NCBI GenBank assembly: GCA_021798435.1
Contig: JAJZGN010000046.1
Span: 1-10,900, forward strand
Length of the DNA: 10,900 bases
Source of the DNA: a bacterium
GTDB taxonomy: Bacteria; Chloroflexota; Dormibacteria; Aeolococcales; Bog-877
Direction: 5' to 3'
Made by a program: the position numbers and the translations under genes. Under the pieces are notes generated by a model that was given only the letters and a program-made list of their open reading frames with translations, did not search any database and had not been told where the DNA came from. Shown here in pieces: positions 6,266-10,900 of the stretch (its first letter is position 1; every line of letters starts with the position of its first letter).

Positions 6266-6558
6266 GGGTTCCAGACGATGCCGACCACGGTCAGCCCACC
6301 GTCCTCCCGCCGCAGGGACCGGACCCTCGCCGCCACGTACCGGCCGTCCCCCGGCACCAGCGTCAGGGGGCGGGCCGCTAAGGGGCGCGGCACGGTCACG
6401 GGCTCGCGCAGCCGGGAGCGGAGGTACTCTGCCAGCCCCGGGTCATCTGAGCGCACCTCACCGTCCTCCCGCACCACGGCCAGCTGGCCCGCGCGCTCGA
6501 TCTCCCAGCCCAGGACGTCGGTCTTCGAATTCAACCGCCCGATGATAAGGCGGCTCAC
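6262..6558 (-). CDS. 98-residue protein of unknown function overlapping the 3' end of dinB
   Basis: I do not recognise this family. From GTG 6558 it encodes 98 residues: SRLIIGRLNSKTDVLGWEIE at the start, then a charged stretch (REDGEVRSDDPGLAEYLRSR), a Pro/Arg-rich segment (EPVTVPRPLAARPLTLVPG) and a strand-rich end (RYVAARVRSLRREDG, GLTVVGIVWNP). It looks like a small folded beta protein with no membrane segment or cysteine. Its stop overlaps the Nudix ATG by four bases. Its first 101 bases overlap the end of dinB in another frame. In the overlap, this frame has the more protein-like composition, whereas the dinB frame there is Gly/Arg/Pro-rich. The start has no ribosome site; a TTG eight codons later, after GGGCGG, is an alternative that shortens the overlap. 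The frame is open further up to 6705, but that part reads like a dinB shadow. Confidence 0.62.
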   Translation of the reverse strand: MSRLIIGRLNSKTDVLGWEIERAGQLAVVREDGEVRSDDPGLAEYLRSRLREPVTVPRPLAARPLTLVPGDGRYVAARVRSLRREDGGLTVVGIVWNP

Positions 6559-7798
6559 CTGCGGACGAAGGCGGGTCGCCCAACGCGCGCAGGTGGTCCC
6601 GGTTCCAGTCTGACACCCGGCCCGGGTCACCGACCCCCCGGGTGATCGCCTGGGCCCCGAACTGGGCCCGCAGCCGGTCGAGAGCCTGGTCCAGCCGGGC
6701 GGCACGGGACTCGTCGGTCGGGAAGAGCCCGGCCACCTCCCCTTCCTGGAGCCGTCCCGCCCCCACCCCGAGGAGCCGGACGCCCGGCTCGTACACCGGC
6801 GCCAGCAGCTCCCGGGCGGACCTGGCGAGCTGCAGGTCCAGGCAGGTGGGGGCGGCGAGAGCCTGCTGGCGGGTCACCGTTCGAAAGTCCTGGAAGCGGA
6901 CCTTGAGGATGACGGTCCCGGCCAGCAGCCCCTGGGCCCGAAGCCGCCCCGCCACGGCGAAAGCCATCTGTCGCACCATCCTCTGGGCCTCGTCCAAGGA
7001 GGTCAGGTCCACCTCGAAGGTCCGCTCCCGGCTGATCGAGCGAGGCAGCCCTGGCGGCACCACCGGGCTCAGATCGTCTCCTCGGGAGCGGGCCTGGAGC
7101 TGCGCCCCCTGGGACCCGAGGGCCGCCCGCAGAGAGGGCTGGTCCAGCCCAGCCAGGTCCCCGATGGTCCTCGCGCCCAAGAGCCTCAGCCTCTCCACGG
7201 TCTTGGGGCCGGCGCCGGGCAGCCGTTCCAGCGGGAGGGGGGCCAGGAACTCAGCCTCCCCCCCGGGCGGGACCACCACCAGCCCTCTCGGCTTGCGCAG
7301 GTCGGACGCCACCTTGGCCACCGTCTTGCAGGCGGCGACGCCCACGGAGCAGGGAAGCCCCAGCTCCGAGCTGAGCCGGCTCTGGATGGTGGCGGCGATG
7401 CTGGGGCCATCACCGGCCAGGAGCCTGGACCCGGTCACGTCCAGGTAGGCCTCGTCGAGGGACCCCGGCTCCACCAGGGGGGTGAAGTCGCGGAAGACGG
7501 CGAATACCTGCTTGGACAGCGCGGCGTAGTGGGCGATGTCCACCGGGAGGACCACCAGCTCCCGGCATTGCCGCAGGGCCACCGCGAGCGGCAGCGCCGA
7601 TCGGACCCCGAACGACCGAGCCTCGTAGGAGGCGGCGCTCACCACCGCCCGGCCCGGACGGCTCGGCTCTCCGGGGTGGAATTCGGCCCCCCCCGCCACC
7701 ACCACCGGGAGCCCGGTCAGCTCCGGACGGCGCAGCAGCTCGCAGGAGACGAAGAAGGCGTCCAGATCGACGTGGAGGATGCTCCGGGCCCCACCCAC
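6458..7798 (-). CDS. dinB: DNA polymerase IV (Y-family translesion polymerase)
   Basis: A 446-residue protein that copies past DNA damage at low fidelity. Motifs: HVDLDAFF with metal ligand D11 and steric-gate F16; SLDEAYLDVT with D115 and E116; CSVGVAACKTVAKVASDLRK (150-169); a helix-hairpin-helix thumb LERLPGAGPKTVERLRLLG; and a little-finger domain from SRERTFEVDL (257-266). GTG 7798 is preferred because AGGAGG (7806-7811) lies 7 bases upstream, directly after the proS stop. The C-terminal region LQEGEVAGLFPTDESRAARL aligns where actinobacterial relatives carry a QLxLF-like clamp-binding motif, but that motif is degenerate here. Length exceeds the usual 350-420 because the frame runs 25-30 residues past DWNRDHL through a Gly/Arg/Pro-rich tail that overlaps the next gene by 101 bp. 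Residues 36-50 also contain a small insertion. Confidence 0.95.
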   Translation of the reverse strand: MGGARSILHVDLDAFFVSCELLRRPELTGLPVVVAGGAEFHPGEPSRPGRAVVSAASYEARSFGVRSALPLAVALRQCRELVVLPVDIAHYAALSKQVFAVFRDFTPLVEPGSLDEAYLDVTGSRLLAGDGPSIAATIQSRLSSELGLPCSVGVAACKTVAKVASDLRKPRGLVVVPPGGEAEFLAPLPLERLPGAGPKTVERLRLLGARTIGDLAGLDQPSLRAALGSQGAQLQARSRGDDLSPVVPPGLPRSISRERTFEVDLTSLDEAQRMVRQMAFAVAGRLRAQGLLAGTVILKVRFQDFRTVTRQQALAAPTCLDLQLARSARELLAPVYEPGVRLLGVGAGRLQEGEVAGLFPTDESRAARLDQALDRLRAQFGAQAITRGVGDPGRVSDWNRDHLRALGDPPSSAGEPPYHRAVEFEDRRPGLGDRARGPAGRGAGGR

Positions 7799-7805
7799 GC
7801 CGCCC

Positions 7806-7811
7806 CCTCCT
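7806..7811 (-). promoter_or_regulatory. Strong Shine-Dalgarno that fixes the dinB start
   Basis: AGGAGG lies on the - strand within a G/A-rich run (7803-7814) that begins immediately after the proS stop and ends 7 bases before GTG 7798. It is one of the few clear ribosome sites in the window, and it rules against the much longer open frame reaching back to 7951 inside proS. Confidence 0.85.
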
Positions 7812-7814
7812 CCC

Positions 7815-9611
7815 TCAGCCGGGGGGGCCGAAGGTGCGCGCGGCGATCTCCTCAACTCCCGCCATCCGGTCGCCCACATAGCGGTCGAGCTCGCTCCAGA
7901 GCGCGCCCAGCTCCTCCTGCACCGCGCCCGCAGCACCGGCGACGGGAACATCGCGGGGCTCGCCCAGTCGGCGCTTCAGCTCCACCGCCTCACGCTGCAG
8001 CGTCCTCGGTGAGACGGTCACCCGGAGCGGCATCCCGCGCAGGTCGGAGTCCGCGAACTTGATCCCAGCGCTCACGTCCCTGTCGTCATAGAGGGTCTCG
8101 ACCCCGGCCCGCTCCAGGTCCGCGTACAGCCGCTGCGCCGCCGCGGCGACCGCGGGGTCGGAGCCGACCTGGACCAGCGCCACGTGGTAGGGCGCGATGG
8201 AGATCGGCAGGGCCAGACCGCGCTCGTCGTGGTGCTCCTCGGCCACGCAGGCCAGGAGCCGCCCCAGACCGATGCCGTACGAGCCCATCACCACCGGCCG
8301 CTGGCGCCCCTCCTCGTCCGTGTAGACGGCCCCCAGCGCCTCGCTGTACCGGGTCCCCAGCTGGAAGATGTTGCCGTACTCGATGCCCCGCCGGAGGTCG
8401 AGGGGCCCGCCACAGCTGGGACAGGGGTCCCCGCCCACCGCGGCCCCCAGCGCCAGCTCCTGGTCCACGTGGCCGTCACGGGCCAGGTTGAAATTGCGCA
8501 GGTGCCACCCCTCCCGGTTGGCGCCCGCCACCAGGTTGCGGCGGCGGCCCAGGCCGGAATCGGCCACGACCGTGACCGCGGCCCGGTCCAGTCCCCGAGG
8601 TGACATGTAGCCGGCCACCGCCCCCACCTTCGCCAGCTCCTCGGTGGTCGCCGCCCGGAGGTCCACGGCCCCAGTGGCCTGACGGAGACGGGCGAGGTTC
8701 ACCTCCCGGTCCCCGGGGACGACCGCCAGGACGACCCGCCCCTCCTCCCCGCGCACCATCTCGGCGACGTAGCCCACCGTCTTGGCCACCCTGGACAGCT
8801 CCACCTGGAGGGCGGCCGCGACCTCGGCGACCGTGGTGCAGCCGGGGGTCGCCACCTCCTCGAGGGGAAGCTCCGGGGATTCCTCGGCCGGCGCCTCCAG
8901 CCGCTCCGCCACCTCCTGGTTGGCGGCGTAGCCGCAGCGGGGGCAGAGCAGCAGGGTGTCCTCCCCCTGGTCGGAGAGGTACATGAACTCGTGGGCGACC
9001 TTGCCGCCCATCATCCCCACGTCGCTGAGCACCGCCGCCACCGGAAGGCCCGCCCGGGCCGCGATCCGGAAGTAGGCGTGGAAGTGCTTGCGGTAGGCGG
9101 CTCGCAGCCCCTCCGGGTCCCGGTCCAAGGAGTAGGAGTCCTTCATCCAGAACTCCCTGGTGCGGATCAGCCCAGCCCGCGGCCGGGGCTCGTCCCGGAA
9201 CTTGGTCTGGATCTGGTAGACGATCCGGGGCAGGTCCCGGTAGGAGCTGACCTGGCTGGCCGCGAGGTCGGCCACCACCTCCTCGTGGGTCATGGCCACC
9301 ACCATCTCCCGACCTCGCCGGTCCTGGAAGCGGACCAGGGTCTCGTCGACCCCCTGCCACCGACCCGAGCGCTGCCAGAGGTCCGCGGGCTGAACCACCG
9401 GCATGGACACCTCCTGCCCTCCGATGGCGTCCAGCTCCTGGCGCAGGATCCGCCGGATCCGCTCCTGGGACCGCGCCCCCAGTGGGAGCAGGCTGAAGAT
9501 CCCGGCCGCCAGCTGCTGCAGGTAGCCGGCGCGCAGGAGGAGCTGGTGGGAGAAGAGCTCGTCGGAGGGCGCCGCTCGTAGGGTCGCGCCGAAGAGCTGG
9601 CTCACCCTCAT
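7815..9611 (-). CDS. proS: Prolyl-tRNA synthetase, bacterial type with editing insertion
   Basis: A 598-residue class II synthetase that charges tRNA-Pro with proline. Order: motif 1 region (GIFSLLPLGARSQERI, about 38-53), motif 2 (QTKFRDEPRPRAGLIRTREF at 135-154, then WMKDSYSLD), an INS/YbaK editing domain (about 225-385), motif 3 (GSYGIGLGRLLACVAEEH at 443-460) and a C-terminal anticodon-binding domain (about 475-570, VALVQVGS, YDDRDVSAGIKFADSDLRG). In the editing domain K277 (AKTVGYV) and H370 (GWHLRNFN) appear to match E. coli K279 and H369, judged by eye. Two CxxC pairs flank the insertion (223/226 and 397/400). One oddity is EYGNIFQLG at 411-419, where most relatives read EVGHIF. ATG 9611 has no good ribosome site but a TAGACT box 8 bases upstream. 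It appears to head the long - strand operon. Confidence 0.98.
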   Translation of the reverse strand: MRVSQLFGATLRAAPSDELFSHQLLLRAGYLQQLAAGIFSLLPLGARSQERIRRILRQELDAIGGQEVSMPVVQPADLWQRSGRWQGVDETLVRFQDRRGREMVVAMTHEEVVADLAASQVSSYRDLPRIVYQIQTKFRDEPRPRAGLIRTREFWMKDSYSLDRDPEGLRAAYRKHFHAYFRIAARAGLPVAAVLSDVGMMGGKVAHEFMYLSDQGEDTLLLCPRCGYAANQEVAERLEAPAEESPELPLEEVATPGCTTVAEVAAALQVELSRVAKTVGYVAEMVRGEEGRVVLAVVPGDREVNLARLRQATGAVDLRAATTEELAKVGAVAGYMSPRGLDRAAVTVVADSGLGRRRNLVAGANREGWHLRNFNLARDGHVDQELALGAAVGGDPCPSCGGPLDLRRGIEYGNIFQLGTRYSEALGAVYTDEEGRQRPVVMGSYGIGLGRLLACVAEEHHDERGLALPISIAPYHVALVQVGSDPAVAAAAQRLYADLERAGVETLYDDRDVSAGIKFADSDLRGMPLRVTVSPRTLQREAVELKRRLGEPRDVPVAGAAGAVQEELGALWSELDRYVGDRMAGVEEIAARTFGPPG

Positions 9612-9619
9612 TTGCCGCC

Positions 9620-9625
9620 AGTCTA
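9620..9625 (-). promoter_or_regulatory. Candidate -10 box of the proS-led operon
   Basis: TAGACT on the - strand fits TAnnnT and ends 8 bases before the proS ATG at 9611, which would give a leaderless or nearly leaderless message. No convincing -35 hexamer is present at the usual distance. With no ribosome site before proS, a leaderless start is the simplest reading. Confidence 0.42.
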
Positions 9626-9679
9626 CCGGCAGCGGGGGGCAGGTACCCCGGGGCCGGGACCCCCGCCGCCGATGGACCC

Positions 9680-9685
9680 TACAAT
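9680..9685 (+). promoter_or_regulatory. Candidate -10 box of the VOC gene
   Basis: TACAAT is close to the consensus -10 and ends 6 bases before the GTG at 9692, so transcription would begin at the start codon. An ATG at 9684 is out of frame. No clear -35 or ribosome site was seen. This box and the proS box face away from each other across an 80-bp gap that is otherwise G/C-rich. Confidence 0.5.
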
Positions 9686-9691
9686 GCCTCC

Positions 9692-10120
9692 GTGGAGCCC
9701 CGGATCTCGCTGATCGCGTTGGGGGTGTCCGATCTGGAGCGCTCGTTCCACTTCTACCGGGATGGGCTGGGGCTCCCGACCACCCGGAGGCCCGAGGACG
9801 GGATCGTCTTCTTTCAGACCTCAGGGGTGACCCTGGAGCTCTTCCCCTACTCCGAGCTGGCCGCGGACGTGGGTCCGGGTTGGGATATGCCCCGCTCCAA
9901 GTTCCCCGGCATCACTCTCGCCCACAACGTGCGCCAGCGCCACCAGGTGGACGAGCTGCTCCAGCGGGCCGAGGACGCGGGCGGCCAGATCGTGAAGCCG
10001 CCGGCCGACACCGACTGGGGTGGTTACAGTGGGTACTTCACGGACCCCGACGGCTACCTCTGGGAGGTGGCCTTCGGCGCCTTCGACTTCAACGAGGACG
10101 GCTCGCTGCGCGTCCCTTGA
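9692..10120 (+). CDS. VOC (glyoxalase/bleomycin-resistance fold) family protein
   Basis: A 142-residue protein that fits the vicinal-oxygen-chelate fold: two beta-alpha-beta3 units, IALGVSDLERSFHFYRDGLG (8-27) to VTLELFPY (46-53), then GITLAHNV (73-80) to the FTDPDGYLWEVAF finish (116-128). Candidate metal ligands are E49, H78 and E125. The family includes glyoxalase I, dioxygenases and drug-binding resistance proteins, so the substrate cannot be named; the DPDGYLWEV ending is the generic form found in small stand-alone members. It starts at GTG 9692, just after a TACAAT box, and is probably monocistronic: it diverges from proS and converges on the HAD gene, with hairpins 27 bp after its stop. 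Confidence 0.9.
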   Translation: MEPRISLIALGVSDLERSFHFYRDGLGLPTTRRPEDGIVFFQTSGVTLELFPYSELAADVGPGWDMPRSKFPGITLAHNVRQRHQVDELLQRAEDAGGQIVKPPADTDWGGYSGYFTDPDGYLWEVAFGAFDFNEDGSLRVP

Positions 10121-10146
10121 AGGGTGCGGAGAGGCCAGCCGGGCCG

Positions 10147-10193
10147 TCCCAGAACCTACCTGGGAGCGGAGACGCGGCCCCAGTCCCGTCTCC
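10147..10193. terminator. Two adjacent hairpins between converging VOC and HAD genes
   Basis: TCCCAG (10147-10152) pairs with CTGGGA (10160-10165) across 7 bases. GGAGACG (10168-10174) pairs with CGTCTCC (10187-10193) across 12 bases. They lie in the 109-bp gap between converging stops, which is where a two-way terminator would be expected. No T-run follows on either strand, so Rho-dependent or hairpin-only termination is possible but unproven. Confidence 0.4.
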
Positions 10194-10229
10194 ATCAAGC
10201 GGCGAGTAGGCCCCCTTGGCCCCCCGCGG

Positions 10230-10900
10230 TCAGGCCTCCGCCCCCTGGGGGCCGCGAACGAGCTCCGCCAGCTGTTCGAACGAGCTGAGCTGGCGCACGG
10301 CGGCGCCGGGGGCTGGGTCGGCCCCCGGGGCCAGGAGGGGCATCATCCCGGCTCGGCTGGCCCCCCGGACGTCGGCCCTCCACTCGTCCCCCACGAACCA
10401 GGCCTCGCTTGCCTCCACCCCCAGCCTTTCGAGGAGCAGCTGGAACGCGAGGGGCGAGGGTTTGCGGACCCCAACCTCGCTGCTGAAGATGGACACGTCC
10501 AGCAGGGGCGCCAGCCGGACCCGGCGGAGGATGTCGTGGAGCACCGACGGGGGGTAGGGCGCGTTGGAGAGGAGGCCGACCCTGAGGCCGTCCGCCCGCA
10601 GTCCGGCGAGGGCCCGCAGCGCCCCCGGCCGCACGGACACCACCTCGCCCCAGGGCGGCTGGAGCACCTCGCAGGCCACCGCCCCCACCTCGACCGGGAG
10701 CCGGCGGCCGAGGACGTGCCCCAGCGCCCTCGCGTACAGGGGCACTATCTCCACTTCGCGGAGCGGTCGGCGCCGATGAGCCGCTGCGATCAGGTGGTCC
10801 ACCCTGGCGTCAACCGCGGGCCCCAGCTCGCCGGCCGCCAGCGGAAGCGGGTCCAGCTGGAGGCGGTGGACCAGCTCCAGCCCCGCGGCGCGCAGCCCGG
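10230..10900 (-). CDS. HAD-family hydrolase, N-terminus beyond the window
   Basis: The frame is open from the stop at 10230-10232 to the right edge, giving 222 complete codons before the stop. HAD motif II is LRVGLLSNAP (the Ser of LSN), motif III is the Lys of VGVRKPSPLAFQLLLERLGV, and motif IV is WFVGDEWRADVRGASRAGMM with its acidic pair. A helical cap region precedes motif II (VPLYARALGHVLGRRLPV). The nucleophile Asp of motif I should lie past the right edge, so catalytic competence cannot be checked. Members are usually phosphatases or dehalogenases acting on small molecules; the SNAP plus KP pattern fits a phosphatase-like subgroup. A GTG at 10802 could be taken as a start, but the upstream codons read on as protein (GLRAAGLELVHRLQLDPLPL), and the cap would lack its nucleophile. 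It converges on the VOC gene. Confidence 0.85.
   Translation of the reverse strand, partial: GLRAAGLELVHRLQLDPLPLAAGELGPAVDARVDHLIAAAHRRRPLREVEIVPLYARALGHVLGRRLPVEVGAVACEVLQPPWGEVVSVRPGALRALAGLRADGLRVGLLSNAPYPPSVLHDILRRVRLAPLLDVSIFSSEVGVRKPSPLAFQLLLERLGVEASEAWFVGDEWRADVRGASRAGMMPLLAPGADPAPGAAVRQLSSFEQLAELVRGPQGAEA

Noticed and set aside
7799..7951. Longer N-terminus for dinB
   Set aside because: It lies inside the proS coding end and is Arg/Ser/Pro-rich; AGGAGG at 7806-7811 supports GTG 7798.
8476..9360. 294-codon Gly-rich frame on the - strand
   Set aside because: It is a shadow within proS in another frame; Gly/Pro/Arg-rich composition is typical of such shadows.
1..10900. CRISPR array, insertion sequence, phage genes, tRNA or rRNA
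   Set aside because: No regularly spaced direct repeats, transposase motifs, integrase motifs, cloverleaf-like sequence or rRNA-like blocks were noticed by eye.

Overview
The window is very G+C-rich, probably above 70%, with dense genes, frequent GTG starts, stop/start overlaps and several starts that look leaderless. This style suggests a high-GC actinobacterium or a relative (Acidimicrobiia, Thermoleophilia, or a Dormibacterota/Chloroflexota-type lineage). I cannot place it more precisely from sequence alone.

Left end (1-1237, + strand): the 3' end of a MobA/MocA-like nucleotidyltransferase overlaps a molybdopterin-binding-domain protein. This looks like part of a molybdenum-cofactor maturation locus, of the kind that often accompanies molybdenum hydroxylases. 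A convergent intergenic region with nested inverted repeats (1238-1369) follows.

Middle-left (1370-2739, - strand): an ArsR-type winged-helix regulator is followed by a protein with a HicB-like N-terminus and a DinB-superfamily-like metal site. Between this pair and the next gene is a 120-bp stretch holding a small palindrome, a possible operator.

Centre to right (2860-9611, - strand): one compact run reads, in transcription order, proS, dinB (DNA polymerase IV), a 98-codon unknown gene, a zinc-ribbon Nudix hydrolase, a membrane-anchored unknown, moaC, and a GAF/PucR-type regulator. The junctions from proS to moaC are 16 bp or less, or overlaps, so this is probably one operon led by a promoter just before proS. 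It mixes translation, translesion synthesis, nucleotide clean-up, molybdopterin synthesis and regulation.

Right end: a VOC/glyoxalase-fold gene (9692-10120, +) diverges from proS and converges on a HAD-family hydrolase (10230 to beyond the right edge, -). Hairpins lie between those two genes.

I found no convincing mobile element, CRISPR array, tRNA or rRNA. Most genes belong to known families. The parts least explained by known families are the dinB/98-codon overlap, the HicB-DinB fusion with its ArsR neighbour, the membrane-anchored unknown, and the moaC-PucR junction, where the reading frame extends upstream without a standard start codon.
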